Shown here: positions 11,542-22,520 of the stretch, in pieces
Layout of the letters: the number at the start of each line of letters is the position of its first letter
How positions within the stretch are numbered: the first letter of the stretch is position 1
Assembly: GCF_027943255.1 (NCBI RefSeq)
Contig: NC_072893.1
Location: 57,630,001-57,694,000, forward strand
Reading direction: 5' to 3'
Length of the DNA: 64,000 nucleotides
From: Anastrepha obliqua
Lineage: Eukaryota; Arthropoda; Insecta; Diptera; Tephritidae
Notes under the pieces: model-generated
Told to the model about the DNA's origin: nothing
Databases searched by the model: none
What the model saw: only the letters and a program-made list of their open reading frames with translations
Position numbers and translations under genes: made by a program

Positions 11542-12424
11542 ATAATAAAAAAATATAATAACTTATTGACTATTTACTAAATTTAAGAAAATTATATCCC
11601 GAGGCAAGACCCGGAATTCCGGGATTATATTATAATTATCTCGGCTTACTGGGGTTGTATTATAAATGTCCCGGAACAAATCTCGTTGTTTCGGCGATTG
11701 CATTAGAATTATCCCCAAATCCCGAGATTAACAATTACCGCTAATATTAACATCTCTAGTATGCGCCTCTCTATCCAAGTGAGTATCTAAAAGAGTATAT
11801 ATATTTACATACATATATACATTGTATGTATGTATTCCACTATGTTTTGCAAATAAATAAATCATTGCCTCTATTAAAAGCTCGTCAATACAACATGTGG
11901 GCATTAACATTAACAAAAAGAAAAAACAAAAAACGTATGCAAAAATTGTGTGTTTACAAAAAATCGAAAACAAAAAATATCCCACTTGTCGCAGTGTTTC
12001 GTAGCCTTATGAATGCGGGCGCCCGCTCTGGCCACCCAATTAGACCTGTTGGCACTACTTATGAATATAAATTTTAAAATCAACATCTGCTATTGACAAA
12101 TTGAATTTTCGCAGCGGCAATGCGCCACCGACAAGTCTATATATGCGTAGTGCCATATACTCACGTACACAAAGAAATATATAGTACAACATACATACAT
12201 ACTTATGTAAAGATCGCAATTCGCACTGTCTGTGAGTCAGTCATGTTTTTGCTTTGCTGCGTTCTGTGTACTTTGTAGCTTCTGTGGATGCTTAAAAGCT
12301 GATGGAAACAAACAAATTATTTAAATATTTCATAATAGAGGAATGGTTTTGGAAAAGTGTATTTTTTCTTAACAAATATTGATTAAAATATTAACAAATA
12401 TTGCGATAATATATAAATTGGTTC
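11542..12424. other. No gene recognised
   Basis: AT-rich, with repeated CCCGG(A/G)-type words at 11595-11730 and CATA/TATG microsatellites at 11800-11835 and 12186-12206. Open frames here are short and unsupported. Confidence 0.5.
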
Positions 12425-12790
12425 TAATCATCCGAACAGCTTCTCAACAACTTGGTTTCTGTGCGTCGACTACGTGGAAGATTTTGAGGAAGATCGTGGA
12501 CTGCACGCGTATAACTGGTGCAAGAAGAAGTGCCATTTGACTGTAATTACGGCGTATATGTCGATTGAAGTTGAGGTATCTTACGGTTAAATTGTCTTTA
12601 GTGATAAGCTACTTTTTGTCCACATGAGTTTGCGAATTACCATATTTGGAGTGATAGCATCCTCAAGAAGCTCTCGAGCCACCATTAGTTCATTCGACAC
12701 TGAAGATTTATCTAACGTTGCCGTTTAGGTGCTACATAAAGAGCTTCATCAAGATAGAGCCGCATGCTTTACTGCTCCATGATGCTTCAT
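12425..12790 (+). pseudogene. DD41D-type transposase fragment
   Basis: Degraded plus-strand similarity to the family at 34305-35206. ASQQLGFCASTTWKILRK near 12433 corresponds to the second helix-turn-helix block of that protein, IVFSDK near 12590 to the first catalytic Asp motif, and a frameshifted NYHIWSDS near 12637 to the block after it. No terminal repeats were found. This is a remnant only. Confidence 0.6.
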
Positions 12791-12861
12791 TTAAAAAAGT
12801 TCAGAAAAGCCCATATTAGCTATTGCACTATATATTTACCTATATCATACGTATATATATA

Positions 12862-13602
12862 CAGGGTTTGATTGAAAAGTAATGAGCCTTATTTTTTTTA
12901 AGCAGTTTTATTAAACCTTTTGGCTTATACAACTAATATTCTTCAAAATAGGACCCTTGAGCGCCAATACACCGCTGGTAGCGGTCCTTCCGCTGCAGGA
13001 AACATTTTTTAAACTCATCCGCCGGAATCGCGTTCAATTCGGCTGTCACAGTTTTTTGGATCGCCTCGATGGAGTCGAAACGCTTCTCCTTCAGCTTTCT
13101 TTTCAGGCGTGGGAACAAGAAGAAGTCCGGAGGGGACAGGTCTGGGCTGTAGGCAGGGTGGGGAAGCACCGGAACCCCCATCTTGGCCAATGCAGAGGTG
13201 CAGAGGAAGACGGTGTGCGCCGGCGCATTGTCGTGAAGAAGGGTCCAATTGTTGACGAGGTCGGGCCGAACCCGGGCGACGCGGTTTGTCAGCCGAAGGG
13301 GCACTTCTTTGTAAAATGCCGCATTTACAGTGCTTCCTGGAGGTACAAACTCCTTGTGGACGATGCCTCGAGAGTCGAAAAAGCTGATCAGCATGGTTTT
13401 GACCTTGCAAAATCCTAACACACTTTTAAAACAGCTTTCACACGCGGAGCGATGTTGACTGCACCGCTGTTGCCAGCGAACTGGGACCGGTTTCTAGTGG
13501 AAGAGGAAGGTCCAACGATCATTTTGCCCCACCAGCCGATTCGATTGATCGCTTGGCAGACGCTCCATGCGGGAAGCCTCATTACTTTTCAATCAAACCC
13601 TG
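12862..13602 (-). mobile_element. Deleted mariner element, 741 bp, in a SINE tail
   Basis: Inverted ends CAGGGTTTGATTGAAAAGT match over about 25 bp on both sides. TA lies on the left; the right flank is CA, probably a mutated TA. The flanks are TATATA tracts that continue into the SINE at 13603, so the target was that SINE's tail. The interior is much more GC-rich than its surroundings and carries only the C-terminal part of a transposase. Confidence 0.9.
12933..13421 (-). pseudogene. Mariner transposase C-terminal half (open frame)
   Basis: A continuous 162-codon minus-strand frame. It carries the second catalytic Asp in LLHDNAPAH and the third in SPPDFFLF, separated by 34 residues (DD34D), and ends GSYFEEY. 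The N-terminal DNA-binding region and the first Asp are removed by an internal deletion; the sequence jumps from about 180 bases of 5' end into GFCKVKTML. The element could be mobilised only by a protein supplied in trans. The open frame suggests the deletion is not old. The 153-codon plus-strand frame over the same bases is its antisense shadow. Confidence 0.88.
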
Positions 13603-13810
13603 CATATATAATTGGCGCTTACACCCTTGATTGGCCGATATCCTCCTCCGATGTGGTGTGTGCATTAATGTTGTTCCAGAAATGGAGGGACCTACAATTT
13701 TTAAGCCGCCTCAACAGGGCGTTTTATGAGGATCTTTTTTCAAAGCAGGAATACACTCGAAGATGTTCCATTGTCTGTCGAAGGGCGACCGCTATTAGAA
13801 ACAAGTTTTC
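13603..13810 (-). mobile_element. tRNA-derived SINE, 5'-truncated
   Basis: Minus-strand copy running from the TATATAATTGGCGC tail through AAATGGAGGGACC and ATGAGGATC to CGACCGCTATTAG. The tRNA-like head is absent. A mariner sits in its tail on the left. Confidence 0.8.
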
Positions 13811-14765
13811 TAACTAATTCGACTACGGCGTCGTCAAATGCATTGCTTTTTTTAATTTTGTCATCAGCATCATCATTTAGCGTTACATTTCATAGAAATG
13901 ATTTCTCATTATTCCTGCCGTTCTCTTGCTGTCTTCTCCCTGTTTCTGACTCTCACTTTCAAAAGTTCCGCTCGTAGCTTACCTTTAAACCTCAGACCCA
14001 GACTTATTTATGTCCTTGTAGGCCTATCGGGTTCGCCTCTAATAGTCTTTTTGGCACTCTGTCTGTTGTCACGCCGGTCCGGTGTCTTGCTCAAATAATT
14101 CTCTGGGACTTGATGAACTTCTCTACGTCTTCTTACACTAATTCATGCTATATGCACATCTTTACCTAACTTGAACTATATGGTAAAAAAGCATTTCTTA
14201 AGGTTGGGCTTGTTGTTATAAAAATTTGTACTACAGTAGTTAAATTGAAAGGTAACTTTGAAAATTCCAAGTCATTTTTCCAATTATTGATGGAGCTGGA
14301 GTTAATACAGTCGATTATGAGGTGGTTGTGGAATCTGGTCACAAATCTAGTCTTGCTCTGCAAATAGCTGCAGTAAAAATATTGGAAGGTCACCCTTCAA
14401 AAGAACAATAATGATGAGGTTGTAAGAACGGAACATGGCCAGCACTCTCGATTAGTTTTTACTTTATGAATTAATTTTTTTGTGTCGTAAATTATTTGGC
14501 TGAGTATCACTAGAAAAAAATTATCCAGTAAATATTGTATTAATTAATTATTACTATTCTTATTACTAAGTTATTATTATGTATGTCGGTTATCAAATTA
14601 ATTATTTTATTGTTCGTGATATCATAGTTTCATAGAGGTAGCCTTGCTTGAGCTACTGTAACCTGAACAATTTAATTTAATTTTACCTCTTCTGAGTATC
14701 TAATAGTTAAGCTTAAACGCATCAATTCTTATATGAAGAACAGTAAATTTAAGCTTCCTGATTGT
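13811..14765. other. No feature recognised
   Basis: About 950 bases with no supported gene. Open frames at 13726-13977, 13898-14098 and 14166-14393 (minus) lack recognisable domains. Confidence 0.5.
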
Positions 14766-14962
14766 TTTTGCCATAGCGTAGTGAATAAAGATCCAGCAGC
14801 TCTGCTGGTTCCCTCATAACGTCCAAATAGACATCGATCTTGTGGGACATCCCTTATGTAGGAAAGATCAGACGGGGAAGGACTTAAATTATATTGCGTG
14901 CCCCCTAGCGCTAGTTAGTACGGGAAAGAAACGACTAGCGCGCTTTATTAAAATCGTCAAAA
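14766..14962 (+). pseudogene. RTE-like retrotransposon 3' fragment, left piece
   Basis: Matches the element at 9062-10005 from its AGCGCAGCGAATAAAGATCC region (9720) to CGCGCTTTGTTAAACTCGGC (9935), with deletions. The last matching bases are ATTAAAATCGTCAAAA at about 14962. The continuation, GTAAGCGGTTAT, is found 2.4 kb away at 17331, so the copy is interrupted. Confidence 0.75.
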
Positions 14963-15595
14963 GGGATTTCGGGGGTCGAAAATTTAGGGTATTTTCAGGA
15001 ATTTTTTTCGACAATGAAAAAATGAAAAATGATATTACAATTTTTTAGGCTTTTTATTTAACTTTTTTTACATACAAAAATTAAAAAAAAATGTATTCTT
15101 AATTTTAATCATTTTAAAAATGGCGCTGAAGTAGACCCTCTCGAAAAATTGGACCTGGACGGTGTTGGCCATTTTGACTCTTCTAATTATCTGAAACAAA
15201 AAAACTAAATCAATTATTTATCAGTATGACTGTAGTTATGTCTCGTTGCTAGAATATAAAAAAAAATGACTAAATGGCGCGGTTTTGAATTCGGCTCTGT
15301 AGAAATCGGTTTTTTTTTTAGTTTTTTAATAAAAAAATACGAAATAATTGAAATAAATACATGATGCTAGTATTGGCGATAGCCACTGATATTGTGAACA
15401 ACATATTACAATTTCAGACGATTAGGTTGAATAGTTTTTTTCTTGACAGCACCAGCCTGAATAAAGTTGTTTCGAGATAAATGAGTTTAGAGTTTGAGGT
15501 GCAGGAGCGCGCGGACCGCTCTCTACAGCCCGTAGAAGTTGTAATATTGAGAATTCCCTCATGAAAATTTCACAGTATATTCTTAAGATATTATA

Positions 15596-17265
15596 CAGTG
15601 AGTCACACTCAAAATTGAACACTTTATACTCATATGAAAACTTTTAACTCGAATAAGAAACTAAAAACATATTTAAATTCATTTATATTTATTTATGTAT
15701 ACTAACATATTAGAAGTACAATTACAACAACAAACTCCCCTTCAAATAAAAACAATCACAGGTATATTATAAGTATACAATAAATGCAATGTGAGCTACT
15801 CACACTCAAAATGGGACAGTTAGAATTCATCGGCGAAATACCGTTATATATTGAGTTCAAATTGTAAATCGCTTGTTTTTCATAGTGTTTGATTAAATGT
15901 CGACTAAGTAGTATCGTTTTTACAAAATGCGTCAAACAACAATTGCTGAGCGGGAAATTATTATAAGAAATTACAAAAACAGAAAGTCCCTTCGGGAGAT
16001 TAGTGAAATAATTGGCAAAAAAAGTCTACAGTGCATAATATTATTAAAAGGTATAGGGAAAGAGGTAACGTGTGTGACAAAAAACGTAACTTAACAAACA
16101 GAAGGAAAATTGATGATCGAAACTGCAGATTTATATTACGATTAGTAAAGCAAAGCCCTAAGATATCTATCGTACACCTAAAAAAACAACTCCAGGAGGA
16201 AAAGAACGTTGAAGTTTCTGCAGAACCTATTCGCCGACTTCTTAAGAATAACAAATTTTATGCAAGAGTTCCCCGGCGCAAGCCACTTATTTCGAAAAAG
16301 AACCAAAAGGCTAGGTTACAGTTCGCTAAAAAGTATGAATATAAGGAATTTGACTTTTGGTCTAAGGTAATTGAAAAAAAAAACTTAGCTATTTCAAAGC
16401 CTCCACATAATTTATTTTTATTGCAGGTTTTATTCACAGATGAAACAAAAATTAATATGTTTGGTTCAGACGGGAGGCGTTTTGTGTGTAGAATGGACGA
16501 AAAAGCATTGCAGGATAAGAATATTAAAAAGACGGTGAAGTACGGCGGTGGCTCAATAATGATATGGGGTTGCATGTCGGGAGCTGGCGTCGGAAAAGTG
16601 CATATTATTGATGGAATCTTGGATAGTAAAGGGTACATTAACCTATTAAAACAAAATGTTCATACCAGTGCTGAAAAACTTGGGATTCGTAGTAACTTTA
16701 TGTTTTACCAGGACAACGATCCGAAGCACACGTCCTGGAATGCTAAAAACTGATTACTATGCAACTGCCCAAAAGTATTAGCTACTCCTGCTCAGTCTCC
16801 CGACATGAACCCTATTGAGCATTTGTTGGGGGGAACTTAAAAAAAGGCTCGCCTCACGGTGCGTGAGCAGTAAGTCGCAATTAAAGCAAGCATTATTGGA
16901 GGAATGGGAAAAAATCGAGCCCACATACTGCAAAAACTAGTTGAAAGTATGCCATGTCGCTTACAGGAAGTAATAAAGTACAAAGGAAGATCCAGGAAAT
17001 GTTAGCTCATATGTGCTCATATTTATTTGAACTAGAAAATAAGTGTTCCATTTTGAGTGTGAACCTTCTAAGAAGGAGCCTAACCTATAAAATGAATTTT
17101 TTTGTTTTTAGTTACGAATAAAACGATTTTAATTTTTGCATATTTATCTTCATCGAAGAGTGTTTATAAATAAATATAGAAAACTTGAATTTATGTCTTA
17201 GTAAAAGTGTGGAAAATAAATTGGTTTTTATATGTGAGGTGTCCAATTTTGAGCGTGACTCACTG
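15596..17265 (+). mobile_element. Tc1-like element, full length (1670 bp)
   Basis: Ends CAGTGAGTCACACTCAAAA (left) and CAGTGAGTCACGCTCAAAA (right, minus strand) form about 28 bp of inverted repeat, with TA on each side (15594-15595, 17266-17267). Further copies of CTCAAAATGGGACA / CCATTTTGAGTGTGA lie about 200 bp inside each end (15806-15826 and 17047-17062), which suggests an IR/DR arrangement of transposase sites. Confidence 0.92.
15927..17005 (+). pseudogene. Tc1-like transposase (DD34E) with a probable 60-bp intron
   Basis: Starts ATG at 15927 (MRQTTIAEREIIIRNY, a Tc1 helix-turn-helix start), with a frameshift near 16020 before VHNIIKRYRERG. The catalytic region has LFTDETKINMFGSDG (first Asp), WGCMSGAGVG, FYQDNDPKH (second Asp) and NPIEHL (Glu), with 34 residues between the second Asp and the Glu. 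Bases 16367-16426 add 20 residues between FWSK and VLFTDE. They start GTAATTG, end TTTTTATTGCAG and are a multiple of three without a stop, so they look like a short intron that can also be read through. A TGA at about 16751 replaces a probable Trp, and a frameshift follows near 16830. The C-terminus ends GRSRKC at TAG 17003-17005. Confidence 0.87.
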
Positions 17266-17329
17266 TAGGTACTTTCGAAATATTGAAAAAACAAAAAATT
17301 GATTTTTTTTCTATAATTTCTAGACCACC

Positions 17330-17370
17330 CGTAAGCGGTTATCGTGCCAATCAAGCAGAAGAAAATTTCT
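17330..17370 (+). pseudogene. RTE-like retrotransposon 3' fragment, right piece
   Basis: GTAAGCGGTTATCGTGCCAATCAAGCAGAAG matches the terminal bases of the element at 9062-10005 and completes the piece that stops at 14962. Confidence 0.7.
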
Positions 17371-18541
17371 TTGAATAATTGAGATATGAAAAATACGGTG
17401 ATAGTAAAAAATCGGACTGAATAGTGTTGAGCAGCTGACTGAATGAGAAATCCTCGCAGAATCTCGTTGTATAAGAAAAGTTGTTTCCTTGAGACAGCTG
17501 AGCTTACATTAAATTTGCAGGAGCTGAGCTTGATTGCTAAAAGTTGAAGATACGATATTGAAATTTAACAGCGATGAAATTCTAATTTGCATTTGAAGAA
17601 CTCTGCTTCCATTTCCATGTATGTATATGTGTAAGCGCATTAGATTTTTGATTAGAAATATGTGGCAAAGAGTAACGAAACTTTGACAGGCATTAGCATG
17701 ATAGTCATGTCGATTGGGGTTGAGTCTGAACGTAGTCAGAGGCATTGCAAAGATATAGTTTGTATAATTCTTTTCTGAATTTTATTTATAAAGCTAATAA
17801 TCCAGATTTATTATGACTTCATAAATCTCAACAAAAAAAAAAGAAAATAAATTATTTAAAACCAAAATTAAGTACTGCTGCTAAGTAGTACTGCCAAAAC
17901 AATTGCTTTGCTGTACATAACTTTATAACCGTTCATCTAAAATCGATCATATAAAAAAAACGTTCAGTGTAAATGTAAATCTAGTACCCAAGAAAAGGTA
18001 GTACTTAAAAATCCCACAATTTGTTAATATATTTAAAAAAAATTTTAATTAAAATGTTTTTGGGAAATGAATTTTGCACATGAATTTTCAAAGAAAGCTC
18101 CGAAACTTATTAGTAAAAAAACGAGATTAGAATAACTTTTATTTTTTTGTAAATCAGAAAATTGTACGTTCCTAAAAACTTGCAATTGAAAAAAACCCAA
18201 TTCGTTGTTCAAAAGAAATCGAAAGTTTTATATGCTAATTCAAAATTCCTTCAAATGGTTATTAAATCGCAGTGGTTACAAATATCAATACCCCAGCACC
18301 ATCTGGCGGATGTAATTTTTGTAAAAATATTTATTTTCATACCTATAAGCGAGAATTCGAGTACGAGACACATCGAAGCAAATACGAGTATCACAAATAT
18401 CTCAACTCCTGCGCCACCCTGATGCTCCAAACTGACTTATAAACCGCTGTTGTCATATCTGCAACAATACGCCAAAATTTTATCGCAGTCCATATGCAAA
18501 AATAATGGATTTCTTTTTTCCCAAACTAATATCATATTTTA
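17371..18541. other. No feature recognised
   Basis: AT-rich sequence. Open frames at 17509-17745 (minus) and 18162-18422 have no recognisable domain, and nothing repeats elsewhere in the window that I could see. Confidence 0.5.
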
Positions 18542-19758
18542 TTAGGTGTGCAACTAAGTTCCCGCTGTTTGTCAATAGATGCCGCCAGCAGTGTGTGCTA
18601 GTCGATTCTAACATAACCTAAACGTCATAAACCAAGCTTAGACATATGGTAAACAAACTGCTTCGACACATTACTGATTTTGTTTTGGTATCATATTCTT
18701 TTGGTTGTGTCAAAATGTCTGATTTTGCGCCGAATAATCGTCATTTGCGTGAAGTGTTGATTTTCCTCTTTCATTCAAAAAAAAAAAAAAAACGGTCGAG
18801 AGGTACAAAACGTTTATGGAGATGCTGCTTTAAGTAGAACAATGTGCCGAGATTGGTTCCGTTGCTTCAAAGACGGTGATTTTAATGTTGACAACCGACC
18901 GCGTGAAGGAAAGCCAAAAACCTTCGAAGACGCTGAATTGGAGCCATTGCTCAATGAGAATCCGTGTCAAATGCAAGAAGAGTTTTTTTCAGTATTAGGA
19001 GTTACCTGCCAATCCATTTCCAAGCGATTGCATGCTTTGGGAATGATTCAGAAACAGGGACTTGGGTTCCTTATGAGTTAAAACCAAGGGATGTTGAACG
19101 TCGTTTTTTCGCCTGTGACGGGTGATGAAAAATGATCATTACAGCAATACAATGAAAAAAGTCATGGGGACTGCCCACTCATGCTTCTACGTCGTCACCT
19201 CGGCCGAATGATCACGCTTCGAAGGTTATGCTATATATTTGATGGGACCAAGTTGGTGAACTGTTAAAACCAAGCAAAACCATCACTGGGGATCGGTATC
19301 GACTTCAATTGATGTGATTGAGCCGAGCACTGCATGAGAAGCGGCTGCAATACGCGGAGAGGCATGAAAAAGTGATTCTACAGCATGACAACGCTCGGCC
19401 TCACGTTTCCAAACCCGTTAAAACCTACCTGGAAACACTGAAATGGGAAATCCTACCCCACCCGCCATATTCTCCGGATTTTGCGCCGTCCGATTATCAC
19501 CTGATCCGAACGATGGCACATTGTCTAGCTGATCAGCAGTTCCATTCATATGAAGACATCAAAGAATGGCTTGATCCGTGTATAACCTCAAAAGTTGAAC
19601 AGTTTTGCCGCGACGGTATACGAGATCTACCAGAAAGATGGGGAAAAGTACATAGTAGCCAGCGATAAGCAATACTTTCAATGATTCACTTGTCTTCATT
19701 TCTTCAGAATAAAGTTATATTTTCATAAAAAAAGGCGAGAACTTAGTTGCGCACCTAA
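18542..19758 (+). mobile_element. Mariner element, irritans-like, full length but decayed
   Basis: Inverted ends TTAGGTGTGCAACTAAGTT and TTAGGTGCGCAACTAAGTT (right, minus strand), with TA at 18540-18541 and 19759-19760. The TTAGGTNNGCAANNAAGT type of end is characteristic of irritans-type mariners. Length 1217 bp is slightly short. Confidence 0.9.
18715..19668 (+). pseudogene. Mariner transposase (DD34D), frameshifted and with stops
   Basis: ATG at 18715 opens MSDFAPNNRHLREVL. A run of A residues at about 18778-18792 probably marks a frameshift. Then come WFRCFKDGDFNVDNRPREGKPKTF and a second helix-turn-helix, a break near 19075, GDEK (first Asp, near 19134) followed by TGA at 19143-19145 in place of Trp, QHDNARPH (second Asp) and APSDYHL (third Asp, 34 residues later). 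It ends ERWGKVHSSQR. All three catalytic Asp codons survive, but at least two frameshifts and one stop make it inactive. Confidence 0.87.
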
Positions 19759-22520
19759 TAAATAGTTTTTTTCGTCCGCAGTTAAGAAATATTTCACTTC
19801 CTTTATAAAGCTTATACAAAGAGTTTTTATATAAGTAATGCTTCAATTTTTTTTGGTAAAAATTTCAATTCAATTGAATTTTTTTTTTTTTTTGGTTGAA
19901 AATTAAAAAATTCATTCAAACTATCGAGGAAATAAATTATACTGTATTGCAAGAATGATAGAAAGAAGATTGCGCCCATCAGAGAGTGCGTGACGTCACG
20001 TTTGCCAAGTAGTGCAGTGTGGCCAACCATTTGCTCTGCACAATAAATTTAGTGCTTTCTTATACTCAAAATGCGACAATTTTTAAGTTTGGTGTTTGTT
20101 TCTTTTTGTTTTTAATTTAAGGCTACCGAAACTGTTAGTTAAAAAAAAATTATTATTAAACAAAGGAAGGTTAAAAAAGGTCAGTCTGAGAAGATTTTAG
20201 TGCTAATAAAAATTTGTTGATTCTTATAAAATTGAGTATTTTGAAAGTGAAAATTTAATTTTTTTTCCTTTTGAGGTTATGTCAGAATATTAAATCTTCT
20301 TCTCTTAACTCTTCTTAACCTTGAAAACCTTTTAAAAGCGTTTGAATTTACTGAATGCGAATTAAAACCATAGAGATGTAATCGTTTCGTCCGGTCCTCA
20401 TTCCTTAGTGGGACATAGGGCATCAAGAGGTGTATTCAGTAAAAATAAGCAACAAAATACCAGAAAATACTGAAAAAACCATAACGACATTTTTACAAAA
20501 AGAGTACTTTATTTTGTTACATAACCTGAAATACAGCAAATAAGTCATTCCCTTAACAAAAGAGTTTCTTTTACCAAAAAAACTCATAAATTAAATTGTA
20601 CATTTCGATAACACATTTATTTAAAACAAAACGCACATTTTAAAGACAATTTGTCACGCATACAAAGTTTTTCTAGTAATTCAATAAAAATTTGGTATTT
20701 TATTTTCTTTAAATGCGTTTTTATATCCAAAGCTAGGCAACACTGCAATGGCGGGACATAGATTTGACTGCTGAAAGGAGAAGAAGAAGAAAAAGTTGGA
20801 AATTAAAAATGTAAATAAAGCGAGAAATGTCATATTGGCTGATACGAAATATAAAAAAGCTTATATCACATGCTTTATTGAGGTTCTTACTATCACAATT
20901 TTTCACTGCACATTTCATTTTTCCTTATTTTTCACTTATACACTTTCACGAATTATCTTATTTTTGCGTACATATTCACTAAAACGTTTGGTTAATTAAC
21001 GCACATTTCAAAAAAGAAACGAATATTCATAAACATCAATGTGACCAGATATTAAAAAAAAAGTAAAGTTAAATAAAACTAAGTGAATTATTGAACTAAT
21101 TTTAAAAAAATGAATATTTTACAAAATTATAAACATTACATTTTAATTAGTCCATATTACAAAAATTTCATGAAGAAATAACTAAAACTCGGAGACTAAA
21201 TAACAAAAAAATTCTAAATCAAGTTACGACAATATTAATCTGGCCATATTGGTGCTAAAATCACGTCACTCATTGTCAAATTCGCTGAGAGCAAAGTAAC
21301 GGAACCACGATAGGCGCCATCTCATTATTCTCTCCATCGTGCTTTATTGTTTAAAAAAAATTTTCAATTGTCTACAAAAAGGAATCCTTCAATCAAATAC
21401 TAATTTATGTGCTTTCATTAAGCTGTCTCAATTACATGCTCGTCTATAGAGTGGTTCTTGACTTAGAGTAGCTACCAGCCACATCAGCATAGTTCCGAGA
21501 AAGCGGAAACTATCGGATTACACGGAAATTATTTTTTCAATTCACTTATTACTTACAATTTTCAAAAAATATGCTACAGTGGAATAGAAAAAAATAGATT
21601 TTTTGTAAAGAACACTTTGCTGTTTTTATTAAATTAAAATTTTTCCAATCCACATAAGTCACTAACTCGCTAGCTCCCAACAAACTCCCAACTAATTCTA
21701 ACTGATTCAAAAAGCCACCTACGCTCGAATTTAATCAGCAATTTTTCAGTGCATTCATTTTCACATGCATTCAAGACTGTATCATTAATATCGCTGCAGC
21801 AGCGACGTGTACGTTGATGGCAGTCTGTTGGAGCTCAGTTGGAGTTTACAGTGGCTGTGCCACGCACTGCGCATTGACTGAAAATGGTTGTATGTTTGCT
21901 GCTGCTACACTCCAGAACTTTGCTGCCAACTACAATTAATCATTTTTCTATCAGTTTCAGATTTCAAATTTTTTCTCTACCCTTTCACACGCATACATAT
22001 GCACATGTGTAGCTGTGCCGATTTTCTTTTTGGCACAGTTTCCTTTTTAAGGTTTATTCTCAATTTTTCCCATTTACTTGGCATTTTCCGGAGTTTTATG
22101 TAGTATTTTTCTTTTTATGAATTTTGGTCGCTTTGCTATTTTCTTTTAGGAAAAATTGCGTGGAATATGCATACATCAAATGCACCGAATGCACACGATA
22201 AGATATACAAAATGCGCATATTTCTTTGCATTTAATCGTCTCAGCAAAATTTTTAGTCACACACAGTTACTGTTGCAAAGCAAGAAGGAGAAGGACATTA
22301 AAGTAAAAACAGGAAGGCATTTAGCGCAATTATGGCAATGAAATGGGGTGAAATCAAGACCGAAAGTGAGAATTGAATGCATCATTAAAAGTAAGTAAGT
22401 ACCCAACAATAAATATTCACTTTAATGTTAAGATACGTATGCAATTTAGATATTACAAGGGTAATATATTGTATATGAGGAGAAAGTTTTAATATACCCA
22501 TCTACTTATACACACACATA
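19759..22520. other. No gene recognised; possible long-TIR element inside
   Basis: Longest stretch without a recognised element. Two patches look loosely inverted to each other: 19955-20035 (AGATTGCGCCCATC, GAGTGCGTGACGT, GTGTGGCCAACC) and 21240-21335 read on the minus strand (GAGATGGCGCCTATC, GAGTGACGTG, ATATGGCCAG). They could be the decayed ends of a roughly 1.4-kb DNA element. The 21650-22150 part is less AT-rich and shows no repeat that I recognise. Confidence 0.35.

Larger units (their letters stand above)
14963..17329. mobile_element. Unclassified inserted element, itself carrying a Tc1-like element
   Basis: This sequence separates the two halves of an RTE-like 3' end. Without the inner Tc1-like element it is about 695 bp, AT-rich and without a gene. 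Its ends look weakly inverted: GGGGGTCGAAAATTTAG on the left and GGGTGGTCTAGAAATTATAG on the right read on the minus strand. No target duplication could be defined. A patch near 15180-15210 resembles the unclassified region at about 48150-48180, but only loosely. Confidence 0.5.

Noticed and set aside
12957..13418. 153-codon plus-strand frame
   Set aside because: Antisense of the mariner transposase on the minus strand; the long frame is a product of GC-rich codon use.
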